This document shows positions 1-8,087 of a DNA stretch of 34,643 nt, piece after piece. Origin of the DNA: Cyclobacteriaceae bacterium (GTDB lineage: Bacteria; Bacteroidota; Bacteroidia; Cytophagales; Cyclobacteriaceae); the NCBI GenBank assembly GCA_019694905.1, contig JAIBBB010000010.1, positions 1 to 34,643 on the forward strand. Direction: 5' to 3'. The notes below the pieces were generated by a model, which saw nothing but the letters and a program-made list of their open reading frames with translations, made no database searches and was not told the origin of the DNA. Within the stretch, counting starts at the first letter, position 1; every line of letters begins with the position of its first letter. The position numbers and the translations under genes were made by a program.

Positions 1-1
1 G

Positions 2-514
2 ATGATTGCCGCCATCCCGATGGAGGATCGCGATACCAAGGGGGACCTGTACGAGTACCTGCTGTCCAAGATTGCCCAGGCCGGCGTCAACGGGCAATTC
101 CGCACGCCGCGGCACATCATCCAGCTGATCGTCGAGCTGATGGCTCCCCTGCCCAAGGACGTCATCGCCGATCCGGCCTGCGGGACCTGCGGGTTTCTGG
201 TCGCGGCGGGGGAGTATCTGCGGCAGCATCACAAGTCGCTGTTCGTCAATACGGCCCAGCGCGAGCACTTCCAGTCGAGGATGTTCCACGGGTCCGACTT
301 TGATGCCTCGATGCTGCGGATCGGGGCAATGAACATGATGCTGATCAGCAGCAACAGCATGCCCACCTTGACCATCATGAGTCCATTGAGCACTCTGGAA
401 CTCATCCGGATACCGGCCCAGTTCACCACAAACAGGAAAACCACTGAGCCAATCGTGGTGATGCGTACTGCGATGTCTCTGTCAAGGTCCGGAAAGAGCA
501 ATGGGTTGATGTAA
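2..514 (+). pseudogene. hsdM: HsdM fragment (type I restriction N-6 adenine methylase), broken at both ends
   Basis: The frame is open from the window edge, so the N-terminus is missing. It contains the HsdM-typical stretch [10 protein letters not shown] followed by SAM-binding motif I ([10 protein letters not shown]) and the segment [14 protein letters not shown]. HsdM is the modification subunit that methylates adenine in type I restriction systems. Recognisable HsdM sequence stops at about base 340. From there to the stop at 514 the frame only reads the antisense of a permease gene, so residues after about 113 are meaningless. The target-proximal part and motif IV are absent, and no hsdS or hsdR is visible. 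Codon use is markedly GC-rich and resembles proteobacterial HsdM more than the rest of the window. It is non-functional as it stands, and probably a foreign or misjoined piece. Confidence 0.75.
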
Positions 515-921
515 TCGGCACCGATCACTGCCACGAGGGCGGCCGTACCTGCGTTGGCAAAGAGGCTGATCCAGTTGATCATGAAAGAAAGCACCGGGTG
601 GTAGCAGTAGGAAAACAACTTGTAGAATCCGCCGGTAGCAGGAAATCTGGAGCCGATCTCCGCGAAACTCAAAGCACCAAACAGGCTGGTGATGGCCCCG
701 AGAATCCAGGCAAGAAAATAGATGGAGGGCAGTTGCGCCTTGCCGGCCAGTTCCACCGGCACTCTGAAGATGCCCAGCCCGATGATGAGGCTGGCGGTAA
801 TCACCGTGAGATCAAACACCCGCAGGCGGGGTTGAATGACTGTTGAGTCCGGGGCCTTTTCCAAAGTTCGTTGAGTTCTTCCCAAAGTACGACGCGCACC
901 TTGCAAGCGCAACGGCCTCAT
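229..921 (-). CDS. Amino-acid permease (APC superfamily), C-terminus lost at the junction
   Basis: The protein begins at the ATG at 921, seven bases after the stop of the GTPase gene, so the two are probably co-transcribed. Hydrophobic segments appear in order from about residue 40, starting with an APC-type first helix ([13 protein letters not shown]). [18 protein letters not shown] stretch, typical of LAT-like amino-acid/polyamine transporters, follows. The homologous part ends near base 340 after about 190 residues, roughly five or six of the usual 12 helices (family length about 430-480). The remaining codons down to 229 are antisense HsdM sequence. An inner-membrane amino-acid transporter is the likely role of the intact gene; substrate cannot be told. 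The truncation lies exactly where the HsdM fragment begins. Confidence 0.75.
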   Translation of the reverse strand: MRPLRLQGARRTLGRTQRTLEKAPDSTVIQPRLRVFDLTVITASLIIGLGIFRVPVELAGKAQLPSIYFLAWILGAITSLFGALSFAEIGSRFPATGGFYKLFSYCYHPVLSFMINWISLFANAGTAALVAVIGADYINPLLFPDLDRDIAVRITTIGSVVFLFVVNWAGIRMSSRVLNGLMMVKVGMLLLLISIMFIAPIRSIEASKSDPWNILDWKCSRWAVLTNSDL

Positions 922-927
922 CAAAAT

Positions 928-1986
928 CTACTCTGTAATCCGCTCTGCGGGTATCGGGTATCCAGGCGCAAAGGCGCGCGAGCGGACCACGGTCGCGGCG
1001 ACAGGCAACTGCCCTATTGTGTGCATCAACAGCGTGCGAAGTTCTTCCGGAAGGCACATCACCCGCGCATTGATTGTCAGGGTGAGCGCATGGTCCGTGA
1101 GTCGGGTGAAGTGACCAACCTCGTCGTGCTGGGTGCTGGTCATGCTTACTTTCACCGTGCCGGACGCACCAGTGGCCAATAGCTTGAGGTGTCCCACAGG
1201 CCAACCCTTGCTTCGGATGGACTGAATCATTCTTTGGGCAAGCGTGGCGATGGCAGCACCCGCCCCGGCACCGGTCAATGTCAGTTGGGCATCAAACCAT
1301 GCCAGCGCTGCTTCACCCGCTGCATAACGTTCATAATCGATTTCCTGTAATACGCTGTTTTGTCGTGAATCATCGAGGATCTCCAGCCATTGCAGGCACA
1401 GACTTTCGTGCAGCGCTGAACCTGAACCAACCTTTGCCATTGGATACTTTAGCTGCAGCGCATCTACCAAGGGGGCTATGTCTGATCGGGACAAAAGATC
1501 CAGCTTGTTGAGAAGGATCACAGACGCCTCCTGCAGTTGCTGGTGGAAGATATACCGGACATCGTCATTGACGAAAGCCGAGGTGCCCGAAATCACAGAT
1601 TGTAAGAGACACGCGTCTGTCAGTGTAGTCACCGTACATTGCAGGTCTGGCATCCTTCGCTGCAAGGGCCTGACTACTGTGGCGACCACATCGGTGCAGG
1701 AGCCAACCGACTCAGCGAAAATCACCTCCGGGTTCAATGCAGCGAGTTCATCCAGTTGGTCCACAAGGTCCTGCAACCGGCAGCAAAAGCATCCATTGGC
1801 GACCTGGCGCGCAGGAATGCCACCGGCCTCCATCCACGCCGTGTCCACCTGATCTTCACCCTGATCGTTCGTGATCACGGCCACACGCATATCCCTAAGC
1901 TGAAGTAGCTGCGCAGCGGCACGGATGAGGGTCGACTTGCCGCTGCCAAGAAATCCGCTGACCAAATGAAGCCGCGCAGGCATCAT
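928..1986 (-). CDS. G3E family GTPase (CobW/YeiR-type metallochaperone)
   Basis: A cytoplasmic P-loop GTPase of 352 residues. It shows Walker A GFLGSGKST at about residues 11-19, the zinc-binding CFCC motif (CxCC type) at 66-69, an ESVG element in the Walker B region, and NKLD for guanine recognition. G3E proteins of the COG0523 branch use GTP hydrolysis to insert or deliver metals, often zinc. The C-terminal half is the usual CobW_C-like region. I chose the ATG at 1986 (or 1983) because the longer upstream reading frame overlaps the amidohydrolase and lacks family sequence. The start overlaps the stop of that gene (TAATG), implying translational coupling. A metal-dependent amidohydrolase as operon partner fits a metal-supply role, but the client is not known. 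Confidence 0.85.
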   Translation of the reverse strand: MMPARLHLVSGFLGSGKSTLIRAAAQLLQLRDMRVAVITNDQGEDQVDTAWMEAGGIPARQVANGCFCCRLQDLVDQLDELAALNPEVIFAESVGSCTDVVATVVRPLQRRMPDLQCTVTTLTDACLLQSVISGTSAFVNDDVRYIFHQQLQEASVILLNKLDLLSRSDIAPLVDALQLKYPMAKVGSGSALHESLCLQWLEILDDSRQNSVLQEIDYERYAAGEAALAWFDAQLTLTGAGAGAAIATLAQRMIQSIRSKGWPVGHLKLLATGASGTVKVSMTSTQHDEVGHFTRLTDHALTLTINARVMCLPEELRTLLMHTIGQLPVAATVVRSRAFAPGYPIPAERITE

Positions 1987-3617
1987 TACTGCCGGGAGTA
2001 GACTTTGCGCCCTCCTACCCATGTACCCAGCACCTTCACGTCGCGGATTTGCACGGGTTCCAGGGTTGTGATGTCCTGGTCCAGCAGCACAAAATCTGCC
2101 ACCTTTCCACGGCTCAGCGACCCCTTCCATGTCTCTTCGAATGCAGCATAGGCGCCCTGGTTGGTGTAGGCATCCAAGGCCTGGAGTACGGTGATCTTTT
2201 GCTCGGGAAACCACCCGTCCGGATTTTTATCATCGAGTGTCCGCCGGGTGACGGCGGCGTAAATTCCTTCCAGCGGTGTGGGCGGTGCTACAAACCAATC
2301 GCTGCCAAATGCTACCCGGGCACCAGCATCCATGAGCGACTTGAAAGCATAGGTGGTTTTGCATCGCTCGTGTCCGATGAGTTTCTCTGCAAAGCGACCA
2401 TCATCAATGGCGTGGTAGGGTTGCATGCTGGCGATGACGCCCAGCGGTCCAAGCCTTGCAATGTCATTGGGATGGATGTGCTGGGTGTGCTCGATTCTGA
2501 AGCGGCGGTCTCTCGCGCCATTTTCTTTCTCGATCCTTTCAAATATGTTCAGCAGTGTGTGGATGGCTTTGTCACCAATGGCATGGATCATCAAATGTAG
2601 TCCTGCGCTGTCGGCTGCCTTGGCCTGTTGGTAAATCTGTTCCGGTGGCACCAGGAAGAACCCGGAGTCGCGCGGCGCGTCGGTAAACGCCTTGAAAAAA
2701 GCAGCTGTGTGGGAGCCCAGCGAACCGTCCATATAGGCCTTGAGATTGCCATAGCGCAACCAGCGGTCACCCTTCTGTTTTGCCGCCACCACCTTCCAAT
2801 CATAGAGCGGCGCACCGGCATAGATCCGGGTGATCAGTTTTCCCTGAGTGCGTGCGCGTTCAAAGGCCTCCCAACCGCCACTCATGTTGTGTATGGTCGT
2901 CACACCGTTGGAAGCCACATAGTTCATGGCAGCCTGCAGTGCCTCGTCATCCTGACGAACACTGTTGGCAGGAATGACCTTGAATACCAGATCGGCTGCA
3001 TTGTCTTTGAGTGCTCCGGTTAAACGGCCCTTGCGATCGCGGACAATGGTGCCCCCATCGATGTCCGCCACCCGGTCTGTCACTCCTGCTGCTTTCAGCG
3101 CCAGGGAATTTGCCAGCGACATATGTCCGTCATACCGGGTCACAAACACCGGATGCTCGCGGGTCACTGAATCAATCCAGTCCCGGGTCGGCATCTCGCC
3201 GCCCCAGTTCTCGTTGTCCCAGATGCCCCCGACAATCCACGTACCTGCAGGCTGTGTTTTGGCAAATTGTCCAATGCGGTGAATGAATTCCGCCGGCGTC
3301 CGCGCGTCTTTGAGTTGAACAGAAGTGAGTTGATAACCACCTTCCATAAAGTGGGTATGTGTGTCAATGAAACCGGGCACAATGAGTTGCCCTGCCTGTG
3401 CATTCACTACTTCGGTCTTCTCTCCCACCCACTTCTGAATTTCAGCCTGGGTGCCGACCGCAAGAATGGAATCGCCCGAAACTGCCATCGCCTCGGCTAC
3501 CGCGGCAGTGGAATCTCCTGTCCAGATCTTGCCTGTCACCACTAATTGTGCGTGCGGATGTTCTGTGCATGACGCAAGCATCAGCATGGATGTCAAAAAG
3601 AGAAAGCAGTATTTCAT
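1986..3617 (-). CDS. Exported amidohydrolase-3 family lipoprotein (YtcJ-like)
   Basis: A metal-dependent hydrolase of 543 residues. It starts with a lipoprotein signal: hydrophobic residues 4-16 and lipobox LASC with Cys17, so the mature protein should be lipid-anchored in the periplasm or outer membrane. The TIM-barrel metal motif HTHF is at 87-90 after PGFID. Later metal or active-site stretches are IHAIGDKAIH, EHTQHIHPND and AFGSDWFV. These define amidohydrolase-3 proteins related to YtcJ and NfdA; the substrate is unknown, and an N-acyl or formamide bond is only a guess. The start at 3617 is preferred over an upstream in-frame codon because it gives the clean signal peptide and has AGGA a few bases upstream. 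The gene heads the unit with the G3E GTPase and the permease. Confidence 0.88.
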   Translation of the reverse strand: MKYCFLFLTSMLMLASCTEHPHAQLVVTGKIWTGDSTAAVAEAMAVSGDSILAVGTQAEIQKWVGEKTEVVNAQAGQLIVPGFIDTHTHFMEGGYQLTSVQLKDARTPAEFIHRIGQFAKTQPAGTWIVGGIWDNENWGGEMPTRDWIDSVTREHPVFVTRYDGHMSLANSLALKAAGVTDRVADIDGGTIVRDRKGRLTGALKDNAADLVFKVIPANSVRQDDEALQAAMNYVASNGVTTIHNMSGGWEAFERARTQGKLITRIYAGAPLYDWKVVAAKQKGDRWLRYGNLKAYMDGSLGSHTAAFFKAFTDAPRDSGFFLVPPEQIYQQAKAADSAGLHLMIHAIGDKAIHTLLNIFERIEKENGARDRRFRIEHTQHIHPNDIARLGPLGVIASMQPYHAIDDGRFAEKLIGHERCKTTYAFKSLMDAGARVAFGSDWFVAPPTPLEGIYAAVTRRTLDDKNPDGWFPEQKITVLQALDAYTNQGAYAAFEETWKGSLSRGKVADFVLLDQDITTLEPVQIRDVKVLGTWVGGRKVYSRQ

Positions 3618-3789
3618 AGGATCCTGATTTACATCCAAGTTAGTTGATTCAACCGGCCCGACAATGTGAGGATTGACTGAGTCACACCCGAAATGCAGGA
3701 GATGGCCAAAGCTCGAGCCTATTCATTTCTTACCAAATGGTAACTGCGCTCAGGCGGCGCTACAAGACCTTGCAGAAAAATTAATACAC

Positions 3790-4347
3790 ATGAAACACAT
3801 ACTTCTCGCCGGACTGTTGCTCACCGGTCAGTTTGCTGTCGCCCAAAATCAATCTTCCCGCTGGATACTTTCAGCGGGTGTCGGTCTATCGCAATTGCAA
3901 CTCGCGGGTGACGGTATCTCGGAAAAATCCACAGTGCTCTCTATACCCAACATTCAGATTGGCAGGAAACTCACGCCGCGGCTTGCCCTGGTAGTCAACT
4001 TGCCAGGGTGCGTCTATCGTTACGCCGCAGTCGGGCGAACAAGGGACCGCGGCTTTGAGGGGATTATCCCAGGAATCAGATACGCCATCAACGACCGTTG
4101 GTGGGCACTGGCAGGCATCGGATTGGGCATGGACGCACCGGCCTTCTATGACATCAAGACACAGGAAGAGCGCAATTTCCATCTGGGGTATGCTGGGCTG
4201 GCCGGGGTGGGCTATGAATATTGGAAGACCGAACGGAAGAGTGCGGGTGTTCAATTGCGGTGGCGTCACAACTGGCTGAAGACTGCGCCTACCTGGACGA
4301 GTGGTTCCGCACTGGAGTTGCTGATGACCTTCACACTGTACCGCTGA
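3790..4347 (+). CDS. Small secreted protein, probable outer-membrane beta-barrel
   Basis: A protein of 185 residues starting at the ATG at 3790. Residues 1-18 form a signal peptide (MKHILLAGLLLTGQFAVAQ). The rest alternates polar and hydrophobic residues with many Gly/Tyr/Trp, for example GIIPGIRYAINDRWWALAGIGLG and YAGLAGVGYEYW, and ends in an amphipathic strand finishing with aromatic/basic residues (LLMTFTLYR). This is typical of short 8-stranded outer-membrane barrels in Bacteroidota. No enzyme motif is seen. The in-frame extension upstream to 3673 lacks a signal and is ignored. The 3' end overlaps the convergent Crp/Fnr gene by 17 bases. The name is descriptive only. Confidence 0.6.
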   Translation: MKHILLAGLLLTGQFAVAQNQSSRWILSAGVGLSQLQLAGDGISEKSTVLSIPNIQIGRKLTPRLALVVNLPGCVYRYAAVGRTRDRGFEGIIPGIRYAINDRWWALAGIGLGMDAPAFYDIKTQEERNFHLGYAGLAGVGYEYWKTERKSAGVQLRWRHNWLKTAPTWTSGSALELLMTFTLYR

Positions 4348-4915
4348 CCTGCCGCCGGATTCTGCTCAGGCTTTGTGGCGTGATGCCCAGGTACGAGGCG
4401 ATGTACTTCTGCGGTGTTCTCAAAATGATGGCGGGATGGCGTTGAAGCAGTTCTTCATAACGCTCCACAGCGGATTTGGTCAGCAGGTCAATCTGTTGCC
4501 GTTGCTTGTCGACAAATGAAGATTCGGCTGCCGCCAGAAAAATCTGCTGCCCGAGCGGGGTAGCTTTGAGCGAGTCAATGTTGGAGCGCGAAATGCGGAG
4601 TGCCTGTACCGGCTCCAGGGTTCGTGTAGACAGGGGTGATGGTTCACTGGAAATCAGAGACATATAGTCTCCGAAAAAAGTGAGTTCGTAGCCGAGGTCA
4701 AGACAAACTTCGGCGTGGTCCTTCATCAGAAAAATCCCCATGCTACCTTCGAGGATAAAGTAGCCGTAGCGCTCCGTGGTTCCGGCGGCCTTTTGTTCAT
4801 GTTCGGCAGGAAACTTCATCAGCTCACAGAAGCTGGCGAATTGTTCCCACGCCTGTACCGGTGCCGGAAAGACCGGATCGAAGGCAGATTTCAGTATTTG
4901 GGCCAGCGAGTCCAT
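4331..4915 (-). CDS. Crp/Fnr family transcriptional regulator
   Basis: A protein of 194 residues. The N-terminal two thirds match a cyclic-nucleotide-binding-type beta-roll (region ERYGYFILEGSMGIF and following, ending in a long linker helix). The C-terminus carries a short helix-turn-helix, TPQKYIASYLGITPQSLSRIRR, at about residues 165-188. This layout is common for Bacteroidota Crp/Fnr paralogues, which often lack clear cAMP-contact residues; I see no Fe-S cysteine cluster. It probably binds DNA as a dimer in the cytoplasm. The effector and targets are not visible. The ATG at 4915 is preceded within about 13 bases by a -7-like element (4928-4935). It converges on the barrel gene with a 17-base overlap. 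Confidence 0.85.
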   Translation of the reverse strand: MDSLAQILKSAFDPVFPAPVQAWEQFASFCELMKFPAEHEQKAAGTTERYGYFILEGSMGIFLMKDHAEVCLDLGYELTFFGDYMSLISSEPSPLSTRTLEPVQALRISRSNIDSLKATPLGQQIFLAAAESSFVDKQRQQIDLLTKSAVERYEELLQRHPAIILRTPQKYIASYLGITPQSLSRIRRQVSGTV

Positions 4916-4927
4916 GCGAGTTGTCAG

Positions 4928-4935
4928 CGAAGATA
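4928..4935 (-). promoter_or_regulatory. Possible -7 promoter element for the Crp/Fnr gene
   Basis: On the minus strand the eight bases read TATCTTCG, one mismatch from the Bacteroidota -7 consensus TAnnTTTG. They lie 12 bases before the ATG. A TTTG lies upstream within the tail of the tRNA terminator, but the spacing of about 15 is short. Confidence 0.3.
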
Positions 4936-4941
4936 ATGACG

Positions 4942-4989
4942 GTGAGAAAACAAAAGCGCAACTACCTGTTTTGGTGATAGTTGCGCTTT
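4942..4989 (-). terminator. Rho-independent terminator of tRNA-Glu
   Basis: A perfect 12-bp stem (4953-4964 pairing with 4978-4989) with a 13-base loop, followed on the minus strand by a T-rich tract (TTTTGTTTTCT). It starts a few bases downstream of the tRNA 3' end. Confidence 0.8.
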
Positions 4990-4996
4990 GTTGGAG

Positions 4997-5068
4997 TAGT
5001 CCGTACGGGAATCGAACCCGTGTTACCAGAATGAAAATCTGATGTCCTAACCCCTAGACGAACGGACC
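4997..5068 (-). tRNA. tRNA-Glu (anticodon UUC)
   Basis: A 72-base cloverleaf read on the minus strand. The acceptor stem ggtccgt pairs with acggact, one pair being G-T. The D arm contains the tRNA-Glu-like tctaggggtta. The anticodon stem tcaga/tctgg holds loop ttttcat, giving anticodon TTC. The T arm acggg/cccgt has loop ttcgatt. CCA does not appear to be encoded. A hairpin terminator follows directly. Confidence 0.95.
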
Positions 5069-5157
5069 TTCTGTGGAAAGGAGGCGCAAAAATAACCACC
5101 TGATATAGAATTGCAAACGGTGACGTTAAAAAAGTTGCCCAGGGGTGACCAATTCCA

Positions 5158-5188
5158 TTGGTTTTGGCCCTCTATCGAAGTATTTTTG
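5158..5188 (+). promoter_or_regulatory. gapA promoter (Bacteroidota type)
   Basis: A perfect -7 element TATTTTTG (TAnnTTTG) is at 5181-5188. A TTG at 5158-5160 lies 20 bases upstream, in the position of the -33 element. A start site near 5195 would give a leader of about 20 bases before the gapA ATG at 5217. Assigned by pattern only. Confidence 0.6.
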
Positions 5189-5204
5189 ACAACCTTAATC
5201 TTAA

Positions 5205-6215
<1,011 letters not shown>

Positions 6216-6238
6216 TCAATACCGAACTGAATTACAGC

Positions 6239-6268
6239 AAGGGTGCCTACGGGCACCCTTCTTTTTTT
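6239..6268 (+). terminator. gapA rho-independent terminator
   Basis: A 9-bp stem (6239-6247 with 6252-6260) is closed by a C-TACG-G loop, an extra-stable UNCG-type tetraloop. A run of seven T follows at 6262-6268. Confidence 0.92.
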
Positions 6269-6481
6269 GTTGTAACGTATGGTTTTGGGGTGACCAACAC
6301 CAAATACGCTTCGTTCGCAGTCATCCAAAATTTACATAAACATCAGTTTATCAGATTGTTAACGGTTCAAAAGAAACCATTCAATCAATCTCAACCAATA
6401 CGTTACGGATGTAGGGTTTAAGGCAGATTTGCACGAAATGAAAATCCGTGCTGTCGGACTTTTGTTTCATCGTATTCCGCC

Positions 6482-6763
6482 ATGATCAGCCGTGTTTCCA
6501 ATATCAGTGTTCGCAGTCGTGTCAAGCAAGTCATCCTGCTGATCATCATTATTGTGATGGGGATTATGATCTCCAAGGCTGCGGAGGCGCAATTGCCACC
6601 GCGCGAAAAGGCAAGGCTATTTGAAGGGAAGTACAAGCACCAGCGAAGCCACGCTTCAAAGGAGTGCAAGATATTGATCAGCAAACACCACGTTGCGGCC
6701 GTGAAAGGCAACAAGCATCACCGCGCAAAACGGGTGAAAGGAATGGCAGAAGTAGGAAACTGA
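6482..6763 (+). CDS. Small basic exported protein of unknown function
   Basis: A 93-residue frame with no recognised family. Residues about 16-36 are strongly hydrophobic (QVILLIIIIVMGIMI) and end in an Ala-rich stretch (SKAAEAQ) that fits signal-peptidase cleavage or a single membrane anchor. The remaining ~57 residues are rich in Lys, Arg and His and lack acidic clusters. The gene lies alone between the gapA terminator and another terminator, which supports a real transcript. A 15-codon frame (ATG at 6438) ends at TGA 6483-6485, overlapping this ATG. An antisense frame (6418-6714, minus) covers the same bases, but it lacks signal-peptide and terminator support. Coding status is moderately likely; function unknown. 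Confidence 0.45.
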   Translation: MISRVSNISVRSRVKQVILLIIIIVMGIMISKAAEAQLPPREKARLFEGKYKHQRSHASKECKILISKHHVAAVKGNKHHRAKRVKGMAEVGN

Positions 6764-6816
6764 CCAATCGCTGATCGCCGACAACACCAGTTAGATTTAG
6801 GGTGTTTGGTGATTCC

Positions 6817-6854
6817 GGGGCCTTCGCAGGGGTGTTGAAGGCCCCTCTTTTTTT
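6817..6854 (+). terminator. Rho-independent terminator after the small basic protein gene
   Basis: A 9-bp perfect stem (6817-6825, ggggccttc, with 6837-6845) with an 11-base loop, followed by T-C and seven T to 6854. It isolates the small gene from the following aminotransferase operon. Confidence 0.85.
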
Positions 6855-6872
6855 CTCATACTATTCATTCCT

Positions 6873-6880
6873 TAGTTTTG
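6873..6880 (+). promoter_or_regulatory. -7 promoter element for the aminotransferase-mtaB run
   Basis: TAGTTTTG matches TAnnTTTG exactly and lies only three bases before the ATG at 6884. Transcription would start at or next to the start codon, giving a leaderless or near-leaderless mRNA. No convincing -33 element is visible. Confidence 0.4.
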
Positions 6881-6883
6881 GGA

Positions 6884-8068
6884 ATGAATTTCAGTACAGA
6901 AGTCTTTCTCGAAAACCTGGCGCCGACTTCACCGTTTCCGTTCCTGCTGCCCATTGAGCGCGCCGAAGGTTTGTATCTGTATGAACCCGGCGGCAAGCGA
7001 TACATGGACCTCATTTCCGGCATTGGCGTCAGCAGCCTGGGTCATCGTCACCCGGAAGTAGTGAGCGCCATCAAGGAACAGTTGGACAAACACCTGCATG
7101 TCATGGTCTACGGGGAGTACATCCAGCACAGCTCCAATGCGCTTGCTGAACTACTGACCTCTCTCCTTCCCGAGCCTCTTAATTGCGCCTATTTTGTCAA
7201 CAGCGGCACCGAAGCCAACGAGGCCGCTCTCAAACTCGCTAAACGGGTGACGGGCCGCACTGAGATTGTATCCTTTCGCAAGTCCTACCATGGCAGCACC
7301 CACGGCTCCCTGAGCGTCAGTGGCAACGAAGTAAAGAAGGCCGCATTTCGTCCGCTCCTCCCCGACGTCCGCTTTCTGCGATTCAATGAACCTGAAGACC
7401 TCAGCCAGATTACGCACCGTACCGCAGCCGTGATCGCCGAGACTATACAAGGTGATGCAGGTGTGCGGATTCCCGACGTTGCATTTTTGAAGGCACTCCG
7501 AAAGCGATGTGATGAGACCGGCGCCCAGTTGATCCTGGATGAGATCCAGTGCGGCATGGGGCGCACCGGAACCTTGTTCGCGTTTCAGCAATTTGGCATT
7601 GTGCCTGACATTCTCACCCTGGCCAAAGCATTCGGTGGCGGATTGCCCATCGGCACGTTCATCTCGAGCAGGGAGAAAATGCACACGCTCTCGCATGATC
7701 CCATGCTGGGGCACATCACCACGTTCGGCGGCAGTCCGGTATGTTGTGCTTCCGCGCTCGCTACTCTTCGTATCATTTCACAAAGTGGACTGCTGGCCGA
7801 TGTGGAACGCAAGGGCCGGCTGATTGAATCCCTGCTCGTTCATCCACACATCAAAGCCATTCGCAGGATCGGATTGCTGTTCGCGGTCGACTTCGACTCG
7901 GCCGAACGCGTCAACCGAATTGTACAACACGCAAAGGAAATGGGCGTGATCACCTATTGGTTCCTGTCGCACCCCTACAGCTTTCGCATCGCACCGCCGC
8001 TCACCATCACCGATGACGAGATCCATGAGGCCTGTCGCATAATTTTGAAAGCGATTGAAAAATCCTGA
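6884..8068 (+). CDS. Class III PLP-dependent aminotransferase
   Basis: A 394-residue fold-type I aminotransferase of the acetylornithine/ornithine/4-aminobutyrate group. SGTEANEAA (107-115) binds the cofactor phosphate. LDEIQCGMGRTG (218-229) carries the Asp that contacts the pyridine nitrogen. LAKAFGGGLP contains the Schiff-base lysine Lys248. It transfers an amino group, commonly the omega-amine of a diamine or omega-amino acid, to a keto acceptor in the cytoplasm. ArgD, RocD, GabT or a more general role cannot be separated from sequence alone, and no arginine genes are adjacent. The start is the ATG at 6884; a TTG two codons earlier is less likely. It leads a plus-strand series continuing to mtaB. 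Confidence 0.88.
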   Translation: MNFSTEVFLENLAPTSPFPFLLPIERAEGLYLYEPGGKRYMDLISGIGVSSLGHRHPEVVSAIKEQLDKHLHVMVYGEYIQHSSNALAELLTSLLPEPLNCAYFVNSGTEANEAALKLAKRVTGRTEIVSFRKSYHGSTHGSLSVSGNEVKKAAFRPLLPDVRFLRFNEPEDLSQITHRTAAVIAETIQGDAGVRIPDVAFLKALRKRCDETGAQLILDEIQCGMGRTGTLFAFQQFGIVPDILTLAKAFGGGLPIGTFISSREKMHTLSHDPMLGHITTFGGSPVCCASALATLRIISQSGLLADVERKGRLIESLLVHPHIKAIRRIGLLFAVDFDSAERVNRIVQHAKEMGVITYWFLSHPYSFRIAPPLTITDDEIHEACRIILKAIEKS

Positions 8069-8087
8069 CCTTCCAACAGCACTGCTT

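Noticed and set aside
812-1204. 130-codon minus-strand frame at the GTPase/permease boundary
   Set aside because: Out of frame with both well-supported genes and rich in Arg/His/Cys as expected for a wrong frame.
6281-6304. Imperfect palindrome around ggtgaccaacacc after the gapA terminator
   Set aside because: Short and interrupted, no T-tract and no clear operator spacing; likely chance.
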